Source: Lachnospiraceae bacterium (GTDB lineage Bacteria > Bacillota > Clostridia > Lachnospirales > Lachnospiraceae). From it: a stretch of 64,000 nucleotides of DNA. Each line of letters opens with the position of its first letter. Within the stretch, counting starts at the first letter, position 1. The position numbers were made by a program, and so were the translations under genes. Shown here in pieces: positions 42,327 to 51,856 of this stretch. The stretch lies in assembly GCA_023664345.1 (NCBI GenBank), contig JAMPFQ010000009.1, positions 62,001 to 126,000 of the forward strand. Reading direction: 5' to 3'. The notes beneath the pieces were generated by a model. The model saw only the letters and a program-made list of their open reading frames with translations, searched no databases and had not been told where the DNA came from.

Positions 42327-44665
42327 TGGAAGAAAAGCGTTTTTCATATGACTGGGAGGCGTATTACCAGACAGCCTATGAAAAAGAAAAAAAGAAAAAT
42401 ACCTTTCTCGCCGCCAGGATAGCGGATGCGCAGGTGAAGAAAGAGGATCTGAGAGCCAATCTGGAACGCATTGAAACCAATATTTTCTGGAAGATGTCCG
42501 CGCCTTTCAGAAAGTGTTACTATGCCCTGAAAGCGCCTGCCTCCGGCAGGGCTGCTTCCGCCGGATCGGAAGAATACGTCAGGGAATATCAGGAGGAGGT
42601 CTTCCGTCAGAAGCATCCCTATCTGCAATGGATCCGGGAAAAGGAAGCTTTCGGCGGCGGACAGGAGATCCGGTCGGAGAACCGTGTCGAAGGCTGGCGG
42701 AAGATCGGGCTGAAGAACAGCGAACTCTGCGTGATCGTCTGCGGCAACGGCGTTGTGGATGAAAGAGCGGAAGAAACGATCCGATCATGGTTTGACAGGA
42801 ACAAAAGCTGCATCTTTGCCTATGCGGATGAGGATTATTACTGGAAAGACCTGTCTTACAGGATGCATCCCAGGTTCAAGCCCTGCTGGTCGCCGGATAC
42901 CATGCTTTCTTTCTGCTATGCAGGGCATATGATCATTGTAAATAAATCCTTATATCATGGCCTGTTAGAAGGAAAAAACTATGATACGGGTTCATACGCC
43001 GACTTTTATGAACTCTGTTTTCGACTGGAGGAGAGAGTATATACTCTGGAAGAATGTGACAGGCTTGCGCAGACCCTGCAGGATGGCGCCACAGCCCTGC
43101 CCTACAGGATAGGAAATATAGAGCATGTTTTATTCCACAACTGCTATGAGCCGGACGCCGCCGAACGGAGACGGATCGGGGAGGCGGAACAGTCCGGGGC
43201 GGATGTTCTGGAAGTGGTGGAGGAGCTGCTTCAGGAAAAACTGGAGCAGGGCTATGATATGGAGGGCTGCGGGGCCGCTTATGGCAGTGTGAGGGAAGCG
43301 GCGCTCAAACGGAGGAATGTCAGAGCGCACCTGGAACCCGGTATGGAAGAAGATGTTTATCATGTGTGTTATGACGTGAGCAAGAGGGCCGGAGGCCCTT
43401 CCGAAATGGTGTCCGTGATCATTCCGTCCAAAGATCATCCCGAATTGCTGGAAAGATGTCTTTCTTCTTTTCGGGAAAAGACAGAATATACAAACTATGA
43501 GTGGATCGTGGTGGATAACGGAAGCGCTGCTGAAAATAAGGCCAGGATAGACGACCTGCAGAAAGAATACGGATTCCGGTATCTGTATCAGCCCATGGAG
43601 TTCAATTTTTCCGCCATGTGCGATCTGGGCGTCAGAAACGCGAAAGCGGAGTATGTCCTGCTGCTGAATGATGATATTGAGATCATACAGAAAGACTGGC
43701 TGAGGATCATGCTGGGACAGGCCATGCAGCCCCGCACGGGCGCGGTAGGCGCCAGGCTGTGGTACGCGGACGGCAGGATCCAGCATGCGGGCATTACTAA
43801 CATGGGCATCGGCCCCTCTCATAAGCTTGCCTCACTCTTGGACGACAGGTGTTACTATTACGGGCGTAATCAGGTCACATATGATATGGCGGGAGTGACC
43901 GCGGCCTGCCTGCTGATAGAGAAGAAGAAATACCTGGAAGCAGGCGGCCTGGATGAGACGATGAAAGTGGCGTATAATGATGTGGACTTTTGCTTCAGGC
44001 TGCTGGAAAAGGGGTATTATAATGTGCTGCGCAACGATGCCGTATTATATCACTATGAATCCATGAGCCGGGGACTGGATCAGGAAGACGAGGACAAATG
44101 GATCAGGCTGCTGGAGGAGAAAGAGGCATTATATGCGAAACATCCTGAAATGAGGGGGCAAGACCCTTTTTACAGCAGGAACCTGAATGATGACAATATT
44201 CGTTACACCTGTAATTTTAAATATGACTATGGGAAGAAAGACAGGGTCTCGGAAGTGATGCCGTCGGACGCCGGGATATTGAGAAAAACCAGAACAGATG
44301 TTATGCATCTGGTGCTGGATCAGGCCGGAGAACAGCGGAAAGGCCGGCCGGACGAACCGGATATCATGGCGGTCACAGGCTGGAGTTATATCCCCGGGGA
44401 GGATAATGCCAGATATGCAAGAAAGATTCTGCTGCAGAAAGAAGACGGAACCCTGTATCAGGCGGAACTGTTCCCCTGGTACAGAAAAGATGTGGAAAAG
44501 GTGCTGACGAATGAAGTCCATATATTGCTGGCAGGCTTTGTCTCCCGCTTTGTCCGGGATGAGCTGCCCGCGGGGCAGTGGAAAGTGGGCATGTTGGCGG
44601 AGGATAGGGAAAGCCGCAGGAAGTATGTGGCATGGTCGGATCAGGCACTGACGATCGGGGCATAG
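42326..44665 (+). CDS. Large two-domain GT2 glycosyltransferase (rhamnosyltransferase-like)
   Basis: A 779-residue protein. An N-terminal coiled region (about 1-60) ends in FWKMSAPFRK, a motif shared with the next gene product. Residues about 135-235 look like a degenerate GT-A domain (YADEDYYW). Residues about 395-615 form a complete GT2 domain with SVIIPSKDHPELL, VDNGSA and LLNDDIEI as the DXD site. The C-terminal 110 residues are of unknown function. Such proteins elongate rhamnan-type O-antigens. The ATG overlaps the stop of the methyltransferase gene by one base (TGATG), so capping and elongation enzymes are made together. Confidence 0.85.
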   Translation: MEEKRFSYDWEAYYQTAYEKEKKKNTFLAARIADAQVKKEDLRANLERIETNIFWKMSAPFRKCYYALKAPASGRAASAGSEEYVREYQEEVFRQKHPYLQWIREKEAFGGGQEIRSENRVEGWRKIGLKNSELCVIVCGNGVVDERAEETIRSWFDRNKSCIFAYADEDYYWKDLSYRMHPRFKPCWSPDTMLSFCYAGHMIIVNKSLYHGLLEGKNYDTGSYADFYELCFRLEERVYTLEECDRLAQTLQDGATALPYRIGNIEHVLFHNCYEPDAAERRRIGEAEQSGADVLEVVEELLQEKLEQGYDMEGCGAAYGSVREAALKRRNVRAHLEPGMEEDVYHVCYDVSKRAGGPSEMVSVIIPSKDHPELLERCLSSFREKTEYTNYEWIVVDNGSAAENKARIDDLQKEYGFRYLYQPMEFNFSAMCDLGVRNAKAEYVLLLNDDIEIIQKDWLRIMLGQAMQPRTGAVGARLWYADGRIQHAGITNMGIGPSHKLASLLDDRCYYYGRNQVTYDMAGVTAACLLIEKKKYLEAGGLDETMKVAYNDVDFCFRLLEKGYYNVLRNDAVLYHYESMSRGLDQEDEDKWIRLLEEKEALYAKHPEMRGQDPFYSRNLNDDNIRYTCNFKYDYGKKDRVSEVMPSDAGILRKTRTDVMHLVLDQAGEQRKGRPDEPDIMAVTGWSYIPGEDNARYARKILLQKEDGTLYQAELFPWYRKDVEKVLTNEVHILLAGFVSRFVRDELPAGQWKVGMLAEDRESRRKYVAWSDQALTIGA

Positions 44666-44701
44666 CCGGGCACGGGATGGAGAAAGGAACACGGAAGCAG
44701 C

Positions 44702-46747
44702 ATGGAAGAAACCGGAAGAACGATGGAGCAGAGCGGCGGTTCCCGCTATTATAAGGAATTGTACGAAGCCGAACGGCGGAAAGGGCGCGTATTGGAGGCA
44801 AAGCTGGCGGAGGAGCAGGGAACCGTTTCCGGTCTTCAGCAAAGGCTGGACAGGATCAAGGGCAGCGTCTTCTGGAAATGTTCCAAGCCATTGCGCAGCT
44901 TTGTGCATTGGACATTGAGGACTCGGGAGAGAATCGGACGTTACGGGAGCATCCGGGGCATCGCCCGCAAGCTGGACGCGAAGCGGATAGAGAAAAAGGC
45001 GAAAGCACAGCATGGGACAGCGGGATTTCCCACGCCTGAGGAGGCGGCAGAGCAGCGGGCGACGGTCTTTCCCGGAAGCATCAAAGTGAGCATTTTAGTG
45101 CCGCTGTACAATACGCCCAGGAAATTCCTCATGCAGGCCATAGATTCCGTGATCGCGCAGACCTATGAAAACTGGGAACTCTGTCTGGCGGACGGTTCCG
45201 ACAGCGAGCACGGCTATGTGGAAGCGGTGTGCAGGGAATATATGGAAAAAGATCGTCTGTACCTGGAGGAGCACCCCGGATTAGCCGGGCTTGTGGGAGA
45301 CAGAGGGCGTATTTTATACGAAAAACTTGAAAAGAATGAAGGAATCTCCGGGAATACGAACCGGGCTTTTGCCATGGCTAGGGGGGACTTTATCGGCCTT
45401 TTCGACCATGATGATATCCTGCATCCGGCGCTTTTGTATGAATATATGAAAGCGGTCTGGGAGCAAGGGGCAGATTATGTATACTGTGACGAAACCACTT
45501 TTCACGGCAACAGTGTTGACAATATGATCACGCTTCACTTTAAGCCGGATTTTGCCATAGATAATCTTCGCGCCAACAATTACATCTGCCATTTCAGCAT
45601 GTTTGACAGGAAACTGCTGGAGGGCACGGAATTATTCCGTTCGCGCTTTGACGGCAGCCAGGATCATGACATGATCCTGCGGCTCACCGATAAGGCCAGC
45701 CATGTGGTGCACATTCCCAAACTCCTTTACTACTGGCGTTCCCATAAGGGCAGCGTGGCGTCCGATATCAATGCCAAGAGTTATGCCATTGAAGCGGCCA
45801 AGGGGGCTGTGGCGGATCATCTGCAGAGCAAAGGGTTTGAAAATTTTGAGATCACCTCTACCAAGGCGTTTGAGACCATATTCAGGATCCGATATGAGAT
45901 CAAGGGAGATCCCAAGATCTCCATCATCATTCCCAATAAGGATCATGTGGACGACCTGACGCGCTGTGTGACGTCCATCCTGGAGAAGAGCAGTTACGGC
46001 AATTATGAGATCCTGATCGTGGAAAATAATTCTTCCACGGAGGAAATCTTCGAATATTATGAGCAGATCTCCCAAGATCCCCACGTCAGGGTGATCACCT
46101 ATGAGGGGGATTTTAATTATTCCCGCATCAACAATCTGGGCGTTTCCGAGGCGGAGGGTGCGTATGTGCTCCTGCTGAACAACGATACCCAGGTGATCAC
46201 GTTGAACTGGATGGAAGAACTGTTGATGTATGCCCAGAGAGAAGACGTGGGCGCCGTGGGATGCAAGCTGTATTATGCGGATCAGACCATCCAGCACGCG
46301 GGCGTTGTGATCGGTCTGGGAGCCCACAGGACCGCCGGACATACCCATTACCGCGTCAGCAAGAATAATTTTGGATATATGGGCAGGCTCTGCTATGCCC
46401 AGGATGTGACGGCAGTGACCGGGGCGTGTCTCATGGTCAAAAAGGCTGTTTATGAGAAGCTGGGCGGATTGGATGAGACATTCGCGGTTTCTTTAAATGA
46501 TGTAGATCTCTGCCTGAGGGCCAGGGCGGCCGGCTATCTGAATGTTTTTACGCCCTTTGCGGAACTGTTCCACTATGAATCCGTATCCAGAGGGCTGGAC
46601 GACAGCGGTGAAAAGGCGGAGCGGTATAACAGGGAGTCCGAACTGTTCCGGCAAAAATGGAAAAAGGAACTGGAGGCGGGAGATCCCTATTATAATCCTA
46701 ATTTCTCCCTGGACAGAAGCGATTATTCCCTGAAAGTGAAAGTGTAG
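44702..46747 (+). CDS. Tandem-domain GT2 glycosyltransferase (rhamnan synthesis type)
   Basis: A 681-residue protein. A coiled N-terminus with FWKCSKPLRSF is followed by two full GT2 domains. The first (about 127-340) has SILVPLYNTPR and LFDHDDILHP; the second (about 408-650) has SIIIPNKDHVDD, VENNSS and LLNNDTQV. Proteins with two GT2 domains in series commonly make two linkages of one polymer repeat. The second domain resembles that of the preceding gene, suggesting duplication. It starts 36 bases after that gene. Confidence 0.88.
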   Translation: MEETGRTMEQSGGSRYYKELYEAERRKGRVLEAKLAEEQGTVSGLQQRLDRIKGSVFWKCSKPLRSFVHWTLRTRERIGRYGSIRGIARKLDAKRIEKKAKAQHGTAGFPTPEEAAEQRATVFPGSIKVSILVPLYNTPRKFLMQAIDSVIAQTYENWELCLADGSDSEHGYVEAVCREYMEKDRLYLEEHPGLAGLVGDRGRILYEKLEKNEGISGNTNRAFAMARGDFIGLFDHDDILHPALLYEYMKAVWEQGADYVYCDETTFHGNSVDNMITLHFKPDFAIDNLRANNYICHFSMFDRKLLEGTELFRSRFDGSQDHDMILRLTDKASHVVHIPKLLYYWRSHKGSVASDINAKSYAIEAAKGAVADHLQSKGFENFEITSTKAFETIFRIRYEIKGDPKISIIIPNKDHVDDLTRCVTSILEKSSYGNYEILIVENNSSTEEIFEYYEQISQDPHVRVITYEGDFNYSRINNLGVSEAEGAYVLLLNNDTQVITLNWMEELLMYAQREDVGAVGCKLYYADQTIQHAGVVIGLGAHRTAGHTHYRVSKNNFGYMGRLCYAQDVTAVTGACLMVKKAVYEKLGGLDETFAVSLNDVDLCLRARAAGYLNVFTPFAELFHYESVSRGLDDSGEKAERYNRESELFRQKWKKELEAGDPYYNPNFSLDRSDYSLKVKV

Positions 46748-46772
46748 GCGGATTCCGGGCAAAAGGAGTGAA

Positions 46773-48395
46773 ATGCGCATGAAGCTTGGACGAAAATGCA
46801 TATTTTCCGCGATTGTCGGAATAGCGGCGGCGTTTTGCTATGTGGCGGGATACCGGCTGGATACCTTTGACAGCCTGGATCTGCTGGATCGGCGTTTTTA
46901 TTTTCTGTGGGGCGCCGCATCGGTGGCGGCGGCTGTCGTGGTCTATCTGCTCTGGATGGCCCTTGACCGTATCGCGGCCCGGCCCCACGGAAAGGAGACC
47001 GGGGCGGTGAAAGCTTCCGCGAAAGGGCATTTTACCTGTGCGGCCCTGTTGTTCCTCTGCTGGCTTCCGGCGCTGATGTCCCTGTTTCCGGGGGCTTTTT
47101 CCTATGATGCCTTTGACGAATGGGAGCAGGTACATCAGTGGATGATCACATCCCATCACCCCGTGATCCATGTGCTCTTTCTGGGCGGGCTGCTGGAGGG
47201 CTTTTTCAGACTGACAGGAGATTACAATGTGGGGATAGCGGTATATTCCGTGGTACAGATGCTGATATTGGCAAATGTGTTTGCTTCCACGATCGACTTT
47301 ATGAAAGAGTTCGGCGTTCCCCGCATATACAGGGGGGCGTCGGTCCTTTTTTATGCCCTGTCCCCGGTGGCGCAGCTTTTTTCCATATGTGCGACCAAGG
47401 ATGTCCTCTTTACGGGGGCGGAACTGCTATTTTTCCTGTATACGGTCCGTTTTGCCGTGGACAGGAAAATGCCGGGCGATGGGAAAAAGATGATCTGCTT
47501 CGCAATCTCCGCGCTGTTTACCATGGTCCTGCGCAATAACGGCGTGTATATCGTCCTGCTGACCCTGCTGGCGCTGGCGGTCATTTCCCACAGGGAACTG
47601 AGACAGTATAAGGGGAATTGGACGGTTTTTCTTCTGGTGATCCTGGTCCCGTATCTTCTGTATACGGGGCCGGTCTGCAAGATACTGGATGTAAAGCCCG
47701 GCGGGGTGGAAGAAATGCTTTCCGTCCCCTTACAGCAGATGGCAAGGGTGTACCGCTACGAGTATGATTCCCTCAGTGAGGAGGATAGGGAACTGTTATG
47801 CAGGTATGTGGAGCAGGACGCGCTGGAGGAATACAGGCCCACGGTGGCAGATTTCGTGAAAAGCGGATTCCACAGAGAGGCATTTGAACAGGATAGAGCG
47901 GGCTTCTTAAAGTTGTGGGCAAGATGGGGTGCGGCCCATCCCCTGACTTATATCAATTCTTTCCTGATAAATACGGTGGACGCCTGGTATCCTCACGCGC
48001 TGATCGACGGATACCGCCATGGGGACGGCCGGGGAAGTTATTTTGATTATCAGGTGGATGCGCCGGGAAGAGAGGTCGTATATCTGCCTGCCCTGCATGA
48101 GCGCTATGAGACGCTGTCCCATGACCTGCAGGCTCAGCAAAAGCCGCTGGCGTTCCTGGCGCTGAGCCCGGGGTGGTACTTTTGGTGTACGATGCTCTTT
48201 TTTTTCTATTTCTGGAGCCGTGGGAAATACAGGATGATGATGCCGTTTTTGGTGTTCCTGTTTCATTTTCTGACGGTCCTGATGGGGCCTATGATCCTGG
48301 TGCGGTATTTGCTGATCTTTTTCTTTGCGTTTCCGGCGGTAGCCGGGATGGCGGTGTATGGCAAAGGGACGGCGGCGGATGAAACTTGTAAATAG
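46773..48395 (+). CDS. Multi-pass membrane protein, function unknown
   Basis: A 540-residue protein with about twelve hydrophobic segments. The outer-loop motif FPGAFSYDAFDEWEQ and then HHPVIHVLF (about residues 107-138) recall an uncharacterised family found in Firmicute surface-glycan loci (perhaps DUF6020); this is from memory and unverified. Acidic residues in the first large loop fit a GT-C mechanism. AAGGAG lies five bases before the ATG at 46773, and the gene follows the GT2 gene by 25 bases. It may add a side group to the exported polymer. Confidence 0.7.
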   Translation: MRMKLGRKCIFSAIVGIAAAFCYVAGYRLDTFDSLDLLDRRFYFLWGAASVAAAVVVYLLWMALDRIAARPHGKETGAVKASAKGHFTCAALLFLCWLPALMSLFPGAFSYDAFDEWEQVHQWMITSHHPVIHVLFLGGLLEGFFRLTGDYNVGIAVYSVVQMLILANVFASTIDFMKEFGVPRIYRGASVLFYALSPVAQLFSICATKDVLFTGAELLFFLYTVRFAVDRKMPGDGKKMICFAISALFTMVLRNNGVYIVLLTLLALAVISHRELRQYKGNWTVFLLVILVPYLLYTGPVCKILDVKPGGVEEMLSVPLQQMARVYRYEYDSLSEEDRELLCRYVEQDALEEYRPTVADFVKSGFHREAFEQDRAGFLKLWARWGAAHPLTYINSFLINTVDAWYPHALIDGYRHGDGRGSYFDYQVDAPGREVVYLPALHERYETLSHDLQAQQKPLAFLALSPGWYFWCTMLFFFYFWSRGKYRMMMPFLVFLFHFLTVLMGPMILVRYLLIFFFAFPAVAGMAVYGKGTAADETCK

Positions 48396-48418
48396 CTGTG
48401 GCATAAACCGGATTGTTA

Positions 48419-48427
48419 TGGTATAAT
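48419..48427 (+). promoter_or_regulatory. Extended -10 promoter before the phosphoglucomutase gene
   Basis: TGGTATAAT at 48419-48427 matches the extended -10 form and the element at 32061. No convincing -35 is found. The following leader of about 80 bases contains GC-rich self-complementary stretches (48446-48474). Confidence 0.5.
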
Positions 48428-48512
48428 TATCTCAATGTTGCAGCGTCTGCGTCCGCACAGTGTCCGCAGGCGGCAAGAGAAGAAAAACTGTGCAGAAATG
48501 GGGTATATGAGA

Positions 48513-50234
48513 ATGAGTTTTATGGATGAATTCAACTTCTGGCTGAACGACGACTATTTCGATCAGGATACCAAGAACGAGCTTCTGGCTATCCGTGACA
48601 AGGAAGGAGAGATCGAGGAGCGCTTCTACAAGGAGCTGGAGTTCGGCACCGGCGGTCTCCGCGGCATCATCGGGGCAGGTACGAACCGCATGAACCTTTA
48701 TACGGTCCGCAAGGCTACCCAGGGTCTGGCAAACTTCATTTTAAAGCAGGGCACACAGGAGAAGGGTGTGGCCATCGCTTACGATTCCAGAAATATGTCG
48801 CCTGAGTTCGCGGATGAGGCAGCGCTCTGTCTTGGGGCAAACGGCATCAAGGCATATGTGTTTGAGTCTCTGCGTCCCACGCCGGAACTTTCCTTTGCGC
48901 TCCGCACGCTGGGCTGTACCGCAGGCATCGTAGTGACTGCCAGCCACAATCCCCCTGAGTACAATGGCTACAAGGTATACTGGGAGGACGGCGCCCAGGT
49001 TACGGCACCCAAGGATAAGCAGATCATTGAAGAGGTACAGAGTATCAAAGACTACCATACGGTCAAGACTATGGACAAAGCGGATGCCCAGGCAAAGGGA
49101 CTGTATCAGGTCATCGGTAAGGAAATCGATGATAAGTACATGGAGGAACTGAAGAAGCAGATCATCCATCCCGATGTGATCGCCGAGATGGCGGATGATA
49201 TCAAGATCGTATATACCCCTCTCTGCGGCACGGGCAACCTGCCTGTAAGGCGCATCCTGTCCGAACTGGGCTTTAAGAATGTGTATGTGGTGCCCGAGCA
49301 GGAGAATCCCGATCCCAAATTTACCACACTGGATTATCCGAATCCCGAGGATCCCAAGGCATTTACATACGCGCTGCGCCTGGCGAAAGAAAAAGACGCG
49401 GACATCGTTCTGGCCACCGATCCCGATGCGGATCGTCTGGGTGTCTACGCGAAAGATACCAAAACAGGCGAGTATGTTTCTTTCACGGGAAATATGTCCG
49501 GTATGCTGATCGCGGAGTATATTTTAAGGGAGAAGACCGCAACAGGCACCATGCCTGAGAATCCGGCTCTCGTTACCACCATCGTTACCACCAACATGAC
49601 AAGGCCCATCACGGCGGCATACAATGTGAAGCTGATCGAAGTGCTCACGGGCTTCAAGTTTATCGGCGAGCAGATCAAGCTGTTTGAGCAGACCGGAAGC
49701 AACAATTATGTATTCGGCCTGGAGGAAAGCTATGGCTGCCTGGCGGGAACTCACGCAAGGGACAAGGATGCGGTCGTGGCTGTTATGTGCCTCTGTGAGG
49801 TGGCAGCATACTGCAAGAAGCATGGCAAGACGCTGTGGGACATGATGCTGGATACCTATGAGAAGTACGGTTACTTCAAGGAGACACAGTACACCATCAC
49901 CATGAAAGGTATCGACGGCGCGAGACAGATCGCTGAGATTATGGATAAGCTCCGCCAGAACCCGCCCAAGGCGTTCGGCGACCTGAAAGTGCTGAAGTTC
50001 AGGGATTATAAGACAGATAAGGTGATCGATATGGAGACGGGCGAGGAGACGAAGACGGGTCTTCCCGGTTCCAACGTGCTCTATTTTGAACTTCCCGATG
50101 ACGCATGGTGCTGTGCGCGTCCCTCCGGTACGGAGCCCAAGATCAAGTTCTACATGGGCGTAAAGGGCAGCAGCATTGAAGATGCCCAGGCAAGAGTAGA
50201 GAAGCTGACAGAGGATCTGAAAGCATTGTTATAA
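48513..50234 (+). CDS. pgcA: Phosphoglucomutase/phosphomannomutase
   Basis: About 573 residues, the length of PgcA-type alpha-phosphohexomutases. FGTGGLRG lies near the N-terminus, TASHNPPEYNGYK holds the phosphoserine (about 144), DPDADR (about 303) binds the metal, GLEESYG the sugar and RPSGTEPK (about 535) the phosphate. It interconverts glucose-6- and glucose-1-phosphate, so it supplies RmlA with substrate. The start is uncertain: ATGs at 48498, 48507 and 48513 are in frame; the last has GGGG nine bases upstream and is used here. It has its own promoter, so it may be a housekeeping gene embedded in the locus. Confidence 0.92.
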   Translation: MSFMDEFNFWLNDDYFDQDTKNELLAIRDKEGEIEERFYKELEFGTGGLRGIIGAGTNRMNLYTVRKATQGLANFILKQGTQEKGVAIAYDSRNMSPEFADEAALCLGANGIKAYVFESLRPTPELSFALRTLGCTAGIVVTASHNPPEYNGYKVYWEDGAQVTAPKDKQIIEEVQSIKDYHTVKTMDKADAQAKGLYQVIGKEIDDKYMEELKKQIIHPDVIAEMADDIKIVYTPLCGTGNLPVRRILSELGFKNVYVVPEQENPDPKFTTLDYPNPEDPKAFTYALRLAKEKDADIVLATDPDADRLGVYAKDTKTGEYVSFTGNMSGMLIAEYILREKTATGTMPENPALVTTIVTTNMTRPITAAYNVKLIEVLTGFKFIGEQIKLFEQTGSNNYVFGLEESYGCLAGTHARDKDAVVAVMCLCEVAAYCKKHGKTLWDMMLDTYEKYGYFKETQYTITMKGIDGARQIAEIMDKLRQNPPKAFGDLKVLKFRDYKTDKVIDMETGEETKTGLPGSNVLYFELPDDAWCCARPSGTEPKIKFYMGVKGSSIEDAQARVEKLTEDLKALL

Positions 50235-50314
50235 CAGCGTGGAAAGGTTCCGCGCGGAAACGCAGATACAGCGTTGTTCCCATGGAGGATGCTGCCGAGG
50301 CGGCAAGAAAGCAG

Positions 50315-50350
50315 GTTCCCTACTGATTCCATACGGAATCGGTAGGGAAC
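50315..50350 (+). promoter_or_regulatory. 16-bp stem-loop in the leader of the 50397 gene
   Basis: GTTCCCTAC (50315-50323) pairs with GTAGGGAAC (50342-50350), then a T-G wobble, then GATTCC with GGAATC, around the loop ATAC. A smaller hairpin TGCCG-AGG-CGGCA is at 50293-50305. No T-run follows, so this is not a classical terminator of pgcA; it may be a processing or attenuation element. Confidence 0.55.
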
Positions 50351-50396
50351 TTCCAGTACGGCGAAAGATCTGTCCGGAAGAGGAGTTCGTATTTTC

Positions 50397-51815
50397 ATGA
50401 GCATATTGCATATGGCTGATCTGAAAAAGACCCTATATTATCTGAAACGGAATGGTTTCCGAAAGACGGTGAGCGCCATGCGGGAGCGGCTGGAGCGCCG
50501 TGGTCAGCCTCCCTATCAATGGAAGCCTCTTTCCGAGGAGGAGAGAGAGAGACAGCGCCTGCGGGCTGCGGAGGGATTTTCCGATATCTGTTTCAGTATC
50601 GTAGTGCCCACATACCGCACCCCGGAAAAGTATCTCAGAGATATGATAACATCTGTAATTGAACAGACTTATCCCAAGTGGGAATTGATTCTGGCAGATG
50701 CCACTGAGAACGAAGGGACAGAAGAAATACCGACTGTTTTTGAAAGGCGGGATAAGAGCGCGGATATCGGGAACAGGATAAAGGCTGTGGCGGATTCTTA
50801 CGGCGATCCCCGCATTCGGTATCATCATCTTCCCGGTAACGGCGGAATCGCGGATAACACTGATCAGGGAATCGCCGTGGCCACAGGCAGCTATGTGGGA
50901 CTCTTGGATCATGATGACCTGTTGACGAATAACGCCCTTTATGAAATGGCTGCCAGAATCGGGAGGGAGCGGCAGAAAGGCAATGAGCCGCAGATTCTTT
51001 ATTCCGATGAGGATAAATGCAATGGAGATGGGACAGAGTTTTATGATCCGCATTTCAAGGAGAAGTTTAATCTGGATTTATTTTTATCAAATAATTACAT
51101 CTGTCATTTTATGGTGATAAAGAGGGAACTGATCCAGAAACTCCTGCTCCGCGGAGAATATGACGGAGCGCAGGATTATGATCTGGCGCTGCGGTGCGTG
51201 GACGAACTTCTGGCGGGGGGAAAAGAAAAGGAGATCGTCCATATCCCGCGGGTGTTGTATCACTGGCGCTGCCACACAAGTTCCACCGCGGACAATCCCC
51301 AAAGCAAGCTGTATGCCTATGAAGCGGGGAGAAGGGCGGTACAGGATTTTGCGGACAGAAAGGGCTGGAATGCAAAGGCGGTGGATACGGAGCATCTGGG
51401 CTTTTATCGTCTGGAATACCGGGGGGATATCTTCAGGATGCGCCCGGAACTGGCGGCCATCGGCGGCCCGGTGGTGCGTCGGGGGAAAGTGGTCGGCGGC
51501 AGGATGTCCCTGAACGGAAAAGTGTTTTATGAGGGGCTTCCCGCCTCTTACAGCGGTTATCTCCACAGGGCCGCGCTGCAGCAGGAAGCGGAGGCGCTGG
51601 ATATCAGAAACATGGAAGTCAGGGAGGAACTGTGGGGGATTTTTAAAGAAATAACAGGCGTAACTTATAAAACCCTGCCCGGTACAGGAACTTTTGACTC
51701 GAATGTGCTTCCCGGAGGCACAGACTGTCAGCAGTTAAGCATACGATTAGGGAAAGCGTTCAGGCGACAGGGGTACAGACTGTTATATTTTCCGGATCGC
51801 AGGAAAGTCTTATAG
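50397..51815 (+). CDS. GT2 family glycosyltransferase
   Basis: A 472-residue protein. A basic N-terminal helix region precedes a GT2 domain with FSIVVPTYRTPEKY (about residue 66), LADATENEGT and LLDHDDLLTN, the DXD site. SNNYICHFMVIKR and VLYHWRCH match segments of the first GT2 domain of the 44702 protein (NNYICHFSMFDR, LLYYWRSH), so the two are related, and this one is a single-domain version with its own 130-residue tail. It likely acts in the cytoplasm on the growing chain. GAGGAG lies 11 bases before ATG 50397. Confidence 0.87.
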   Translation: MSILHMADLKKTLYYLKRNGFRKTVSAMRERLERRGQPPYQWKPLSEEERERQRLRAAEGFSDICFSIVVPTYRTPEKYLRDMITSVIEQTYPKWELILADATENEGTEEIPTVFERRDKSADIGNRIKAVADSYGDPRIRYHHLPGNGGIADNTDQGIAVATGSYVGLLDHDDLLTNNALYEMAARIGRERQKGNEPQILYSDEDKCNGDGTEFYDPHFKEKFNLDLFLSNNYICHFMVIKRELIQKLLLRGEYDGAQDYDLALRCVDELLAGGKEKEIVHIPRVLYHWRCHTSSTADNPQSKLYAYEAGRRAVQDFADRKGWNAKAVDTEHLGFYRLEYRGDIFRMRPELAAIGGPVVRRGKVVGGRMSLNGKVFYEGLPASYSGYLHRAALQQEAEALDIRNMEVREELWGIFKEITGVTYKTLPGTGTFDSNVLPGGTDCQQLSIRLGKAFRRQGYRLLYFPDRRKVL

Positions 51816-51856
51816 AAAATGAGACATGATGCGGGTCGGTCCGTGCGGGAGAAGAT

